Source: Roseiarcus sp963770035
Lineage (GTDB): Bacteria; Pseudomonadota; Alphaproteobacteria; Rhizobiales; Beijerinckiaceae
Assembly: GCA_963770035.1 (NCBI GenBank)
Contig: CAVYON010000006.1
Span: 1 to 64,000 of the forward strand
Reading direction: 5' to 3'
Length of the DNA stretch: 64,000 bases
This document shows, piece by piece, positions 38,463 through 47,980 of this stretch (position 1 is the first letter of the stretch; each line of letters starts with the position of its first letter). The position numbers and the translations under genes were made by a program. The notes under the pieces are model-generated. The model was not told the DNA's origin, did no database searches, and saw only the letters and a list, made by a program, of their open reading frames with translations.

Positions 38463-39983
38463 ATGGCGACCTCGTTCCTGCTCGAGATGCGCGGTATCGC
38501 GAAGAGCTTCAACCGCAATCCCGTTCTCAACGACGTGAGCCTTTCGGTCGGCCGCGGCGAGGTCCACGCGCTTATGGGAGAAAACGGCGCCGGCAAATCG
38601 ACGCTGATGAAAATCCTGATGGGGATCATCCGCCGCGACGACGGAGAGATCTTGCTCGAAGGACAGACGGTTTCGCCGCGCGACCCGCGTGCAGCGATGG
38701 ATCTCGGCCTCGCGATGATTTATCAGGAACTCAATCCGGTCCTCGACATGGAGGTGGCCGAGAACGTCTTCCTCGGCCGGGAGATCAAACGCCGGGGCTT
38801 TGGGACGTTCGGGGTCGTCGACCTCGGCCGGATGCGCCAGGCCTGCCAGGCGCTATTCGATCGCTTTTCCATCCTGATCGACCCGGCGGCGCGCATGCGC
38901 GCGCTCAGCGTCGCGGAAATGCAGCTTGTCGAGATCGTCAAGGCGATCTCGTCGTCGGCAAAAATCATCATTATGGACGAGCCGACCTCGGCGATCACGG
39001 AGCGCGAGGTCGCTATCCTGTTTCGCCAGATTGAAGCGCTGCGCGCGCATGGCGTGTCGATTATCTACATCTCGCACAAGCTCGACGAGATCTTTCGGAT
39101 CGCGGACCGCATTTCGGTCATGCGAGATGGCGTAATGATCATCTCCGACGCCGCTTCGACCTTCGACAGAGACAGCGTCATCCACGCCATGGTCGGTCGG
39201 GAGATCACCAACTTCGTTCCGAAGGAGACCGTGCCGATAGGCGAAGCCGTGCTCGCGGTGCGCAATCTCGGATGGAAACAACGGGTGCGCGACGTCAGCT
39301 TTTCGGTTCACGCCGGTGAAATCCTGGGCATTGCGGGGCTCATGGGCGCCGGGCGCAGCGAAATGGTCGAAACGCTGTTCGGAATCCGTCGCTCATCCTC
39401 GGGCGAGATCCTGATTCAGGGCCGCCCCGCGCGCGTTCGTTCCCCGCGCGAGGCGATCGGGCGCGGTCTGGCGCTCGTCACCGAGGATCGCAAGACCACA
39501 GGCCTCAACCTTCTCGGCACGGTCGAGGAAAACATCTCCATCGCCGCCATCGAGCGCATTGCGCGCTACGGGGTGATCCTAAAGGGCGAGGAGCACGCGT
39601 GTGCGGAGGACAGCATCGCGACGCTGCGGATCAAGACGCTGTCGCGCGACGCGCTCGTCTCTTCGCTTTCCGGGGGCAATCAGCAGAAGGTGGTGCTCGC
39701 GAAGTGGCTGATGACGACCCCCGACATCATCATTCTCGATGAGCCGACGCGAGGGATCGACGTCGGGGCCAAGCGAGACATCTATCTGCTGATCGGCCAA
39801 CTCGCCCGCAATGGCAAAGCGGTGATCGTCATCTCTTCGGAGCTGATTGAGATCATGGGGCTCGCCGACCGAATCCTGGTTATGGCGGGAGGCCGCATCA
39901 CCGGCGAGCTCAACCGCGACGCTTTCACTCAAGAGCGCATCATGGAACTCGCCACGCCCGCTGCTGAGGGCGGAAATGCCTGA
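38463..39983 (+). CDS. Sugar ABC transporter ATPase (RbsA/MglA type, two nucleotide-binding domains)
   Basis: 506 residues with two ATPase domains. NBD1: Walker A GENGAGKSTLMKIL, Q loop MIYQELN, signature LSVAEMQLVEIVKAI, Walker B IIIMDEPTSAI. NBD2: an atypical Walker A region (GLMGAGRSEMVETLFG), signature SLSGGNQQKVVLAKWL, Walker B IIILDEPTRGIDVGAKRDIY. The asymmetry is normal for the CUT2 family, which imports ribose, xylose, galactose or inositol. Start ATG 38463 follows GGGGGCGG. The stop overlaps the permease start by 8 bases. Confidence 0.92.
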   Translation: MATSFLLEMRGIAKSFNRNPVLNDVSLSVGRGEVHALMGENGAGKSTLMKILMGIIRRDDGEILLEGQTVSPRDPRAAMDLGLAMIYQELNPVLDMEVAENVFLGREIKRRGFGTFGVVDLGRMRQACQALFDRFSILIDPAARMRALSVAEMQLVEIVKAISSSAKIIIMDEPTSAITEREVAILFRQIEALRAHGVSIIYISHKLDEIFRIADRISVMRDGVMIISDAASTFDRDSVIHAMVGREITNFVPKETVPIGEAVLAVRNLGWKQRVRDVSFSVHAGEILGIAGLMGAGRSEMVETLFGIRRSSSGEILIQGRPARVRSPREAIGRGLALVTEDRKTTGLNLLGTVEENISIAAIERIARYGVILKGEEHACAEDSIATLRIKTLSRDALVSSLSGGNQQKVVLAKWLMTTPDIIILDEPTRGIDVGAKRDIYLLIGQLARNGKAVIVISSELIEIMGLADRILVMAGGRITGELNRDAFTQERIMELATPAAEGGNA

Positions 39984-40944
39984 GAAGCGTCGAACCCCGT
40001 ACCGGCCCGAACGGTTCTTCCAGGACTTCGGCCTGGTGCTGATCTTCGTGGTCGTGGTCGGCGTGCTCGTCGTTCTCTCGCCGAACGCCTTTGCGCGTCC
40101 GGCCAATCTGATCGGGATCATCAAGCAGGCCTCGATCAACGGCGTCCTGGCGATGGGGATGATGTTCGTCATCATTTCCGGCGGCATCGATCTTTCGGTC
40201 GGCTCGATTGTCGCCTTTACCGGCGTCGTCGCCGCGAGCCTCGCCCATCCGGGTCAATATCCGCTGGCGCTCACCATCGCGGCGCCGATCGCGCTCGGGG
40301 CTGCGATCGGCGCCGTCAACGGCGCCAGCGTCGCCTACGGCCGCATCCCATCGTTTATCGTGACGCTCGCGGCAATGATCGTTTTCCGTGGCGCGGCGCT
40401 GATCGCTTGCGACGGGTCGCCGGTTTTCGGAGTGAGCGGCGCTTTCGAGGACATCGCCGGCGGCTTTGTCCGCGACATCGTGCCCTATCTCGCCATCTAT
40501 TTCGTCGTGGTGGCGCTGGCCAGCGCCTTCGTCCTCAAGATGACGGTGTTCGGCCGGAGGGTTTACGCCATTGGGGGCAATCCTATCGCCGCCGCGGTCT
40601 CGGGCATCAACGTCCGGGCGTTGACGACCGGCGTTTACATCATCTCCGGAGCGCTCGCCGGATTCGCCGGGCTCCTGCTCGCATCCCGAACGGTATCCGG
40701 CAGCCCGACGGCTGGAGAGGGCTATGAGTTGAACGCCATCGCGGCTGTCATCATCGGCGGCGTCAGCATGAGCGGCGGCGTCGGCCATTGGTACGGTCCC
40801 GTGATCGGAGCGCTGCTCATCGCCGTGATCGGCAACGGGCTCGATATCCTGAATGTCTCGTCCTACTACCAGCTCGTCATCCAGGGTTTGATCATCTACT
40901 TCGCTGTCTTGGCCGACGTCAGAAGCAAGGGCGGTCTCCGATGA
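39976..40944 (+). CDS. Sugar ABC transporter permease (RbsC type)
   Basis: 322 residues, about 8-10 membrane segments. ASINGVLAMGMMFVIISGGI-DLSVGSIVAF is the family signature near the N-terminus, and VYAIGGNPIAAAVSGINVRA the conserved cytoplasmic loop contacting the ATPase. Its ATG overlaps the end of the ATPase gene, so the genes are translationally coupled. With only one permease gene the transporter should have a homodimeric membrane core. Confidence 0.93.
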   Translation: MPEKRRTPYRPERFFQDFGLVLIFVVVVGVLVVLSPNAFARPANLIGIIKQASINGVLAMGMMFVIISGGIDLSVGSIVAFTGVVAASLAHPGQYPLALTIAAPIALGAAIGAVNGASVAYGRIPSFIVTLAAMIVFRGAALIACDGSPVFGVSGAFEDIAGGFVRDIVPYLAIYFVVVALASAFVLKMTVFGRRVYAIGGNPIAAAVSGINVRALTTGVYIISGALAGFAGLLLASRTVSGSPTAGEGYELNAIAAVIIGGVSMSGGVGHWYGPVIGALLIAVIGNGLDILNVSSYYQLVIQGLIIYFAVLADVRSKGGLR

Positions 40945-41074
40945 CAACGAGATCGGCCGCCTGCGCGCTGCAACGCGCTTTTTTGCATGCATCTCGCATT
41001 TGGACCGGAGGCCTCGCAACGCCTCCGCGGCAAACGGAGTGCGGTCGTCCGATACCGACCGCGGAGGAGAGCAC

Positions 41075-42013
41075 ATGAGAAGTCTGTTTGTTTCCTGCGC
41101 CGCCGCGACGCTGTGCGCCGCGCTGGCGTGGACGCCGACCCTTTCGGCCGAACTCAAGGCCAAGCCCGACCAGAAGTTCGCGCTTCTGATGAGCCACATG
41201 GACAATGAGTTCACGGTCCAGATGTCGGGCGCCGTCAAGGACAAGGCTAAGGAACTCGGCGCCAATCTGACCGTGTTCGACGCTCGCAACGAGATCGCCA
41301 AGCAAATAAGCCAGGTCGAATCGCTCGTCACGCAGGGCTATACGGGCCTCCTGATCGAGCCGGTCGCCGTTGACGGCCTGGGCCCAGCGCTCGAAGCCGC
41401 CAAGAAAGCCGGACTCGTCGTCATCAACGTCAACCAGAGAGTATCCGATCCGAAGGTCACCGACGCCTATGTCGGCGCGAACCCGGTCGAGGGCGGCCAG
41501 ATCGAGATGGGCTACATCGCCAAGGAGATCGGCGGCAAAGGCAACGTCGCCTTCCTGCTTGGCCCGTTGGGCTCGGACGCCGAGATCGGCCGCACCCAAG
41601 GCTACGAGAACGTCCTCAAGAGCTACCCAGACATCAAGGTCGTCTACAAGCAGACCGCGAACTGGCGGACCGACGAGGCGCTGAAGCTGGCGGAAAACTG
41701 GCTGCAGACCGGCGCCGATCTCGCCGCCATCGTCTCCAACAACGATGACATGGCGCTCGGCGCGGTCAAGGCGATCAAGGACGCGCATCTGGTCGGCAAG
41801 ATCAAGGTCGCTGGAATCGACGCCGCGCCCAACGCGCTCGCAGCCGTCAAGGACGGCAGCATGACGGCGACCGTTTCCCAGAACACCACGGATCAGGCGA
41901 AGATGGCCATGGAAGCTGCGGTGAAACAAGCGAACGGCGAAAAAATCGATGCGACGATCACCGTGCCGCACGCGCTTATCACCAAGGAAAACGTCGACAA
42001 CTACATCAAGTAG
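41075..42013 (+). CDS. Sugar ABC transporter periplasmic binding protein
   Basis: 312 residues; signal peptide MRSLFVSCAAATLCAALAWT ending near LSAE, then a periplasmic-binding-protein type 1 fold (peripla_BP_4): FALLMSHMDNEFTVQMSGAV, YTGLLIEPVAVDGLGPALEA, VAFLLGPLGSDAEIGRTQGY, AAIVSNNDDMALGAVKAIKD. It belongs to the RbsB/IbpA-like class; the sugar cannot be told from sequence. Start ATG 41075 has GGAGGAG 6 bases upstream. The 130 bases after the permease are non-coding. No regulator or sugar-metabolism gene is nearby to suggest a substrate. Confidence 0.92.
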   Translation: MRSLFVSCAAATLCAALAWTPTLSAELKAKPDQKFALLMSHMDNEFTVQMSGAVKDKAKELGANLTVFDARNEIAKQISQVESLVTQGYTGLLIEPVAVDGLGPALEAAKKAGLVVINVNQRVSDPKVTDAYVGANPVEGGQIEMGYIAKEIGGKGNVAFLLGPLGSDAEIGRTQGYENVLKSYPDIKVVYKQTANWRTDEALKLAENWLQTGADLAAIVSNNDDMALGAVKAIKDAHLVGKIKVAGIDAAPNALAAVKDGSMTATVSQNTTDQAKMAMEAAVKQANGEKIDATITVPHALITKENVDNYIK

Positions 42014-42282
42014 TCGACGTTGCTCGTCATCGACGGGCGTCGCTTGAAGATTCGTCACGTCGGCCGGGGCATCCGGCCGGCTCTCGCAGGTCAAACAGGC
42101 GCAGGGATGCAGCAGCGTCTCATGGCGTCGATCGTTCCCTGCTGGCGGGGTCGGCTTTCCCCTAAGGCGCTTTTTGCCGGCCTCGATCCGCGGCGGGACG
42201 GATCGGCAAGGTGAGCAACGGGTCGACCCCGCCGCCTATCGACCGGACTACAGGGCGCCAAGCGATACAATTCGCGCCGCTA

Positions 42283-42332
42283 CGCGACGACCGGCTTCGC
42301 CGCGACGACCGGTCGCGCGACGACCGGTCGTC
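42283..42332. repeat. Three direct repeats with palindromic centres upstream of uspA
   Basis: CGCGACGACCGG occurs at 42283-42294, 42301-42312 and 42316-42327. The last copy is part of the perfect palindrome GACGACCGGTCGTC (42319-42332), and the middle one forms CGACCGGTCG. They lie 65-115 bases before the uspA start, a position compatible with an operator. The rest of the 42014-42396 interval shows no gene. Confidence 0.6.
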
Positions 42333-42396
42333 TTCGCCGCGTCGGCGCAGCGTGCTAGAGTTTATTTTCAGATGGGGGTCGGCATCGGAGGAAGCC

Positions 42397-43165
42397 ATGG
42401 CTTACAAGGACATTCTGGTCTATCTCGACCCGACCGCCGAGTTCGACGGAGCGGCTGAAGTTCGCCGTCGGTCTCGCCAAAGCGAACGGCGCGAGGCTGA
42501 TTGGCGTCGATGCGGGCGCAGACACCGGCGCCTTGGCCGCGGACGAGGACGCCGTCACCGCGTCAGGGTTCCAGGAATTGACGCGGGCATCCGGGCTCAA
42601 GGCCGTGTTCGTGCCCGCGGACAAACCGGGAGAGGGCGAAGCCTTTACCCATTGCGTCGACCTGATCGTCGCGCCGGCGCCGGCCGGCCTGGCGCGCGAG
42701 GTGGTTCGCCGCGCCGCGCTCGACCGGGCGCTGGTCGAATCCGGCGCCCCCATGCTGATCATGCCGCCGGACTGGACCGGCGGCGCGCTCGGCCAGAACG
42801 TCGTGATCGCCTGGAACGGCGGACGTGAGGCTCTGCGGGCCGTCCACGACGCCATGCCGTTCCTCGAGAAGGCGCGCAAGGTCACCGTATTCTGCTTTTC
42901 CTCACGCCCGAGCGACCTGCGCGCCTCGGCCGAGAGGCTGGTCGAGCATCTCGACGCGCACGGGATCGCCTCGCACATTTCCGATTGGACCAACACCGGC
43001 GACCTCACCGCCATCGAGGCCCTGTTCGCCAGCCTCGACACGCAGGACGCGGACCTGATCGTCGCCGGCGCCTTCGGCCATTCGCGGCTTTACGAAGGCC
43101 TGTTCGGCGGCGTCAGCCTGGACCTGATGCGCCAGCAGTCGCTTCCGGTGCTGATGTCGCATTGA
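42397..43165 (+). CDS. Universal stress protein, UspA family (frameshifted in this sequence)
   Basis: A two-part USP of 255 residues after correction. It starts MAYKDILVYLDPTAE (ATG 42397, GGAGGAAG upstream). One extra T (GAGTTC at 42439-42444) breaks the frame; with GAGTC it reads TAESTERLKFAVGLAKANGA, a normal USP sequence. The second half has NVVIAWNGGREALRAVHDAM, HISDWTNTG and the C-terminal DLIVAGAFGHSRLYEGLFGG-VSLDLMRQQSLPVLMSH, the usual USP nucleotide-loop region. The role is general stress endurance; no partner gene is adjacent. Confidence 0.9.
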
Positions 43166-43494
43166 GCGAGGCGCCGCGGCTATATTCATCGCGCGGTTCG
43201 TCTTCGCCTCCATTCGGCGGTTGGGATGGCGCCAAGCCGAGCCGCCGTGAGCTTTTGGCGCAACCGAGAGGCTGCGCGGCGCGAACGGCCATTCCCCGTG
43301 TCGGGCCGGGTCCGCTTTTTGGGGCGGCCGCCGGGAAAACGAGGGCCAAATGCGGCGAATCAGTGTCAAATCATGGTTAATCGCCCTACGCGAGTCAAAA
43401 TCTTGAGCCTATCACCTTGAAATTGTTGAATTGACCGCCAAAACCGTCGCCATCGAGGCCGACCGGAGGGCCTCCTCCCCGGCCGCGCTCGACC
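43166..43494. other. Intergenic region, uspA to mmcB (convergent)
   Basis: 329 bases without a gene. GGCGG...CCGCC inverted elements occur near 43212-43245. Nothing else is recognised. Confidence 0.5.
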
Positions 43495-43965
43495 TTAAAA
43501 GTCGGGCGCGCCGTGCGGGTCGGCCAGACGGTGCAGCCGGTCAGCCGCCGCCAGGGCGAAGCGCAGCAGCAGCGCGCGCCGGGTCGCCGAGGCCATGCGC
43601 CTGAATTCCGCCTCCCGCAGCACCTCGGCCCCGTACAGGTCCGCCATGATCAATCCAGCCTCGGCGGGCATGAGCGCAGCAGGCGTCGACTCGGAAATCG
43701 CGAAGTAGAGCCGATCGCAGGCGGCGACATAGTCGCGCCATTTCCGGTCCGCCCTGACATCGGCGGGCGACGATTTGACCTCGACGATCAGCACCTCCCC
43801 CTCGCCGTTGACGGCGACGATGTCGGCGCGCCGCCCGTCGATCAGCGACAGCTCCGTCAGGCTGGAAAAGCCGCGCGCCCGCAAGAGCCGCCGCACGCCG
43901 CGCGCGATCATGAGCGCCGTCTCGGACTGGCGGCCGTCGGGCCGGAGCGCGAGTTCGTCCGCCAT
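43495..43965 (-). CDS. mmcB: MmcB-family DNA repair protein
   Basis: A 156-residue PD-(D/E)XK-like nuclease-fold protein. SETALMIARGVRRLLRARGF begins the domain; LIDGRRADIVAVNGEGEVLI-VEVKSSPADVRADRKWRDYV contains the Asp and the E-V-K catalytic-type motif, and YVAACDRLYFAISESTPAAL follows. MmcB was defined in Caulobacter as an SOS-induced protein helping resist mitomycin C (family knowledge). I see no GTTC-N7-GTTC box in the 75 bases upstream, so SOS control is not supported here. It is probably transcribed from its own promoter, between the converging uspA and the dpp genes. Confidence 0.88.
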   Translation of the reverse strand: MADELALRPDGRQSETALMIARGVRRLLRARGFSSLTELSLIDGRRADIVAVNGEGEVLIVEVKSSPADVRADRKWRDYVAACDRLYFAISESTPAALMPAEAGLIMADLYGAEVLREAEFRRMASATRRALLLRFALAAADRLHRLADPHGAPDF

Positions 43966-44039
43966 CCGTCACCGCCCTTTCGCGTCGGCAAGGACCATCT
44001 CGGCCCGTTCGGCGATCATCATCGTCGGCCGGGCTTCCC

Positions 44040-45002
44040 TCATGACGCGACCGCCCAGCAGGCCACCGCTCGCCCCCGCTTCCTCTCGACCGGCGGCTTC
44101 TCCGTCCGGCACCGGTCGAAGGCGAGCGGGCAGCGCGGGTGGAACGGGCAGCCGGGCGGCGGCGCGATCGGCGAAGGCGGCTCGCCGGCGAGCAGGATGC
44201 GTTCGCGCTTCGCGGTCGGGTCGGCGACCGGCGTCGCCGCCAGGAGGGCTCTTGTATACGGGTGTTGGGGCTCGAGAAAGATCGCGTCCCGCGCGCCGGT
44301 TTCGACCGCGTGGCCGAGGTAGACGACCATCACCTCGTCGGCGATGTGGCGCACCACCGAGAGATCGTGCGAGACGAACACATAGGCGAGGCCGAACTCC
44401 TCCTGCAGGCCCGCCAGCAGATTAAGCACCTGGGCGCGGATCGACACGTCGAGCGCCGAGACCGGCTCGTCGAGCACCAGGATCTTCGGTCGCAGGACCA
44501 GCGCCCGGGCGATGGCGATGCGCTGCCGCTGGCCGCCGGAGAACATGTGCGGATAGCGGTGGTAATATTCCGGCCTCAGGCCCACCTTGTCCATAATGGC
44601 GAGCGCGGCGGCGCGGCGCTCCGAGCCTCGCATGTCGGTGTTGACCAGCAGCGGCTCCTCGAGCGCCTTGCCGATCGTCTGGCGCGGGTTCAAGGAGCCG
44701 TAGGGGTTCTGAAACACCATCTGGATCTCGCGCCTGAGGCGCCGGCGGGTCGCAGCGCTGGCGTGCTCGACGTTCTCGCCGTCGATCAGAAGCGCGCCGG
44801 CGGTCGGCGCCTCGATGAGCGTCAGCAGCCGGGCGAGCGTCGATTTGCCGGAGCCCGATTCGCCCACGACCGCCAGGGTCCGGCCGACATCGAGCGCAAA
44901 CGACACGCCTGCCAGCGCCTTGACGGTCGCCGGCGCTCGGAAAGCGCCGCGCGAGACGACATAGTCACGCACGAGCGCCCGGGCTTCGAGCGCCGCCGTC
45001 AC
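44040..45002 (-). CDS. dppF: Peptide ABC transporter ATPase (DppF/OppF type)
   Basis: 320 residues. Walker A GESGSGKSTLARLL, Q loop MVFQNPYGSLNPRQTIGKAL, signature FSGGQRQRIAIARAL, Walker B KILVLDEPVSALDVSIRAQV and the switch His in VFVSHDLSVVRHIADEV. The C-terminal oligopeptide-transporter tail has the Cys motif GCPFHPRCPLAFDRCRTEKP that binds an iron-sulphur cluster in some members. The GTG start at 45002 overlaps the stop of dppD (GTGA). Last gene of a five-gene operon. Confidence 0.93.
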   Translation of the reverse strand: MTAALEARALVRDYVVSRGAFRAPATVKALAGVSFALDVGRTLAVVGESGSGKSTLARLLTLIEAPTAGALLIDGENVEHASAATRRRLRREIQMVFQNPYGSLNPRQTIGKALEEPLLVNTDMRGSERRAAALAIMDKVGLRPEYYHRYPHMFSGGQRQRIAIARALVLRPKILVLDEPVSALDVSIRAQVLNLLAGLQEEFGLAYVFVSHDLSVVRHIADEVMVVYLGHAVETGARDAIFLEPQHPYTRALLAATPVADPTAKRERILLAGEPPSPIAPPPGCPFHPRCPLAFDRCRTEKPPVERKRGRAVACWAVAS

Positions 45003-46003
45003 GAGCCCGCCTCCTGCAGGGCGTGCGGCGCGGGGACGCCTCCCGTGAGCGGTGTATGGCAAAGCGCTGCGCCGAGCTGCGGACCCGCGCGGCGCGGGGC
45101 GACGCGGCGGCAGGCCTCGAAGGCGAAGGCGCAGCGCGGCGAAAACAGGCAACCGACCGGACGGTCGAATTGCCCCGGCACCACGCCTGGGATCGCGGGC
45201 AGCCGCCGCTCGGTCGCGCGTTCCGGCAGGGCCGCAAGCAGCGCCGCCGTATAGGGGTGGTGGGGATCGGCAAAGAGCGCCCCGGTCGCGTTCGCCTCAA
45301 CCTGCTGGCCGGCGTACTGGACGATCACGCGATCGGCAGTCTCGGCGACGACCCCCATGTCGTGGGTAATCAGCACCAGCGCCATGCCGTTGTCCCGCCT
45401 GAGCCGAAGCAGGAGATCGAGAATCTGCGCCTGAATGGTCACGTCGAGCGCCGTCGTCGGCTCGTCGGCGATCAGCAGTTTCGGCCGGCAGGCGAGCGCC
45501 ATGGCGATCATCACACGCTGGCTCATCCCGCCGGAAAGCTGGTGCGGAAAGGCGAGCGCCCGCCGTGCAGGGTCGGGAATGCCGACCTCGCCGAGCAACT
45601 CGATGACGCGCGCCTGGCGCGCCTGGCGTCCGAGCCCGAGGTGGGCTTGGAGCGCCTCGCCGATCTGGAATCCGACTGTGAAACAGGGGTTGAGCGACGA
45701 CATCGGCTCCTGGAAGATCATCGCCATGTCCTTGCCGGCGAGGCGGCGGCGCTGATCGGCCGAAAGCGTCATGAGATCGACGCCGTCGAAGGCCATGCGG
45801 TCGGCTGTCACCCTCGCGGTCGGCGGCAGGAGCCCCATGGCCGCCAGCATCGCGACCGACTTGCCCGAGCCCGATTCGCCCACGATCGCCAGCACTTCAT
45901 TGCGGTCGACCGCGACGTCCACGCCGTCAACCGCGGTGAAGGCGCCGTGCCGGGTGGCGAAGGAGACGGTGAGGTTCCGGATGTCGAGGAAAGTCATCCT
46001 CAC
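44999..46003 (-). CDS. dppD: Peptide ABC transporter ATPase (DppD/OppD type)
   Basis: 334 residues. Walker A GESGSGKSVAMLAAMGLLPP, Q loop MIFQEPMSSLNPCFTVGFQI, signature LSGGMSQRVMIAMALACRPK, Walker B LLIADEPTTALDVTIQAQIL, and C-terminal CLFSPRCAFAFEACRRVAP. A GTG start at 46003 overlapping the dppC stop (GTGA) matches the style of its neighbours; an ATG at 45997 is the alternative. It partners DppF as heterodimeric ATPase. Confidence 0.93.
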   Translation of the reverse strand: MRMTFLDIRNLTVSFATRHGAFTAVDGVDVAVDRNEVLAIVGESGSGKSVAMLAAMGLLPPTARVTADRMAFDGVDLMTLSADQRRRLAGKDMAMIFQEPMSSLNPCFTVGFQIGEALQAHLGLGRQARQARVIELLGEVGIPDPARRALAFPHQLSGGMSQRVMIAMALACRPKLLIADEPTTALDVTIQAQILDLLLRLRRDNGMALVLITHDMGVVAETADRVIVQYAGQQVEANATGALFADPHHPYTAALLAALPERATERRLPAIPGVVPGQFDRPVGCLFSPRCAFAFEACRRVAPRRAGPQLGAALCHTPLTGGVPAPHALQEAGS

Positions 46004-46929
46004 CCCCGCCGCATTTTTGGATCGAGCGCGTCACGCAGGCCATCGCCGGCGAGATTGATGGCGACGACCGTGATCAGAATCGCGAGGCCAGGCAAGGTGA
46101 CGATCCACGGGTCGGATCGTATGAACTCGCGCGAATCCGCCAGCATCGAGCCCCATTCGGGCGTGGGCGGCTGTGCGCCGAGCCCGAGAAAGCCGAGGCC
46201 CGCCGCCTCGAGGATGGCGTCGGACACGCCGAGCGCGGCCATCACGATGAGCGGAGCGAGGCAGTTTGGCAGCACCGTCGACCAGGCAAGCCGGAACGGC
46301 TCGACGCCTGCAACCCTAGCCGCTGTGACGTAGTCCTTGTGGAGTTCGCCGAGCGCGGAGGCGCGGACGAGGCGAACATAGCGCGGCAGATAGACGATCG
46401 TGACCGCCACGATCGTGTTCACGAGGCTCGGCCCGAGCACCGCCACGACCAGGATCGCGAGCACGAGGCTCGGTACCGCCATGATCAGATCCATGAGCCG
46501 GGTCACCGCGACGTCGACGATCGGCCCGGTCATTGCAGCGAAGAGTCCGAGCGCCGCGCCGATGACGAAGGAAACGGCCATCACCGCGAAGCCGATGAAG
46601 AGCGACACCCGCGCGCCGTAGATGAGGCGCGACAGCATATCGTGCCCGTCGCCGTCGGTGCCGAGCGGGAACCGCCAGGAGCCGCCGGACTGCCAGACCG
46701 GCGGCGCGCGCACCGCATCGCGGAACTGCTCGATCGGCGAATGAGGCGCGATGACGCCTGCGGCCACGGCGGCCAGCAAGACGAGGCCGAAGACCGCGAG
46801 ACCGAAGACGGCGCCCTTGTTCTCGCGAAAGGCCGCCCAGAACGCCGCGACCGGAGCCGGCTGCGCGAGAACGGCCGCCTCGACCGGGTCGGCGGACGGC
46901 GCTTCGGAGACGGCCACGTTAGCGGCCAT
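46000..46929 (-). CDS. dppC: Peptide ABC transporter permease (DppC type)
   Basis: 309 residues with the N-terminal OppC_N segment and six membrane spans. It contains WRFPLGTDGDGHDMLSRLIY-GARVSLFIGFAV, the DppC-type domain start, and the EAA loop LGELHKDYVTAARVAGVEPF. The C-terminus PEWGSMLADSREFIRSDPWI is typical. ATG 46929 is preferred, with GAGG 8 bases upstream; an in-frame ATG at 46956 lies further inside dppB. Confidence 0.92.
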   Translation of the reverse strand: MAANVAVSEAPSADPVEAAVLAQPAPVAAFWAAFRENKGAVFGLAVFGLVLLAAVAAGVIAPHSPIEQFRDAVRAPPVWQSGGSWRFPLGTDGDGHDMLSRLIYGARVSLFIGFAVMAVSFVIGAALGLFAAMTGPIVDVAVTRLMDLIMAVPSLVLAILVVAVLGPSLVNTIVAVTIVYLPRYVRLVRASALGELHKDYVTAARVAGVEPFRLAWSTVLPNCLAPLIVMAALGVSDAILEAAGLGFLGLGAQPPTPEWGSMLADSREFIRSDPWIVTLPGLAILITVVAINLAGDGLRDALDPKMRRG

Positions 46930-47932
46930 GGCGAATCCTCGGATCAATCGCCGCATAGATGAGATCGACGACGAGATTGACGAAGATGACGACCGCCGAG
47001 ACGAGCATGACGCCGCCCTGCAGCGCCGGGTAGTCTCGCCGGCCGATCGATTCGATCAGCCACTTGCCGACTCCCGGCCAGGAGAAGATCGTCTCGGTCA
47101 GCACCGCGCCGGCCATGAGGCCCGACACCGAGAGGCCGATCACCGTCACCACCGGCAACATCGCGTTGCGCAGCGCATGGACGCCGATCACCCGGGTGGG
47201 CGACAGGCCTTTCGCCCGCGCGGTGCGCACGTAATCCTCACCCAGCACCTCGAGCATCGAGGACCGCGTCATGCGCGCGATCACGCCGAGCGGCACGGTG
47301 CCCAGCACAATCGCCGGTAGGATGAGATGGCGCACTGCGTCCAGGAAAGCGCCCGGCTGGTCAGAAAGGAGCGAGTTGATCGTCATGAACCCAGTCGGCT
47401 GATCATAATAAAAGTTGATCAGGTCGACGCGGCCCGAGACGGGCAGGAGTTCGAGCCGCACCGACACAAACATGATCAGCAGCAGGCCCCACCAGAAGAT
47501 CGGCATGGAATAGCCAAACAGCGATACGGTCATCAGCGCCTGGTCGAACACACTGCCACGTTTCACCGCGGCGATCGCGCCGGCTGGCACCCCAACGCAG
47601 ACGGCAAACAGCATGGCGAAGAACGACAGCTCGAGCGTCGCGGGAAAAAGCGTCAGGAATTCCGTCAGCACCTTTTGCTGAGTCGCGAGCGATACGCCGA
47701 AATCGCCATGCAGGAGCTTCCAGACGTAGTCGAGGAACTGCTTCCAAACCGGCTGGTCCAGTCCGAGCTCATGGCGAAAGTATGCGAGCCGCTCGGGCGA
47801 GATGGCGTGCTCGCCGACCCGCACCTCCACCGGATCGCCCGGAACGAGGCGGATCGCGATGAAGGTGAGGAACATCAGCGCCAGGAACGTCGGGATCGTC
47901 AGCGCGACCCGACGGAAAAAATAGGCGAACAT
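46919..47932 (-). CDS. dppB: Peptide ABC transporter permease (DppB type)
   Basis: 337 residues, MFAYFFRRVALTIPTFLALM with the first span, the conserved FIAIRLVPGDPVEVRVGE and the RHELGLDQPVWKQFLDYVWK segment, then the EAA-type loop EVLGEDYVRTARAKGLSPTR and the C-terminal VLTETIFSWPGVGKWLIESI. It is the first permease of the operon and overlaps dppC by 11 bases. It starts 48 bases after dppA. Confidence 0.93.
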   Translation of the reverse strand: MFAYFFRRVALTIPTFLALMFLTFIAIRLVPGDPVEVRVGEHAISPERLAYFRHELGLDQPVWKQFLDYVWKLLHGDFGVSLATQQKVLTEFLTLFPATLELSFFAMLFAVCVGVPAGAIAAVKRGSVFDQALMTVSLFGYSMPIFWWGLLLIMFVSVRLELLPVSGRVDLINFYYDQPTGFMTINSLLSDQPGAFLDAVRHLILPAIVLGTVPLGVIARMTRSSMLEVLGEDYVRTARAKGLSPTRVIGVHALRNAMLPVVTVIGLSVSGLMAGAVLTETIFSWPGVGKWLIESIGRRDYPALQGGVMLVSAVVIFVNLVVDLIYAAIDPRIRHGR

Positions 47933-47980
47933 GGTCGGCTCGATTGCGTCGGGCGCCGCGAGAACGGCGCCCGACTAGCC

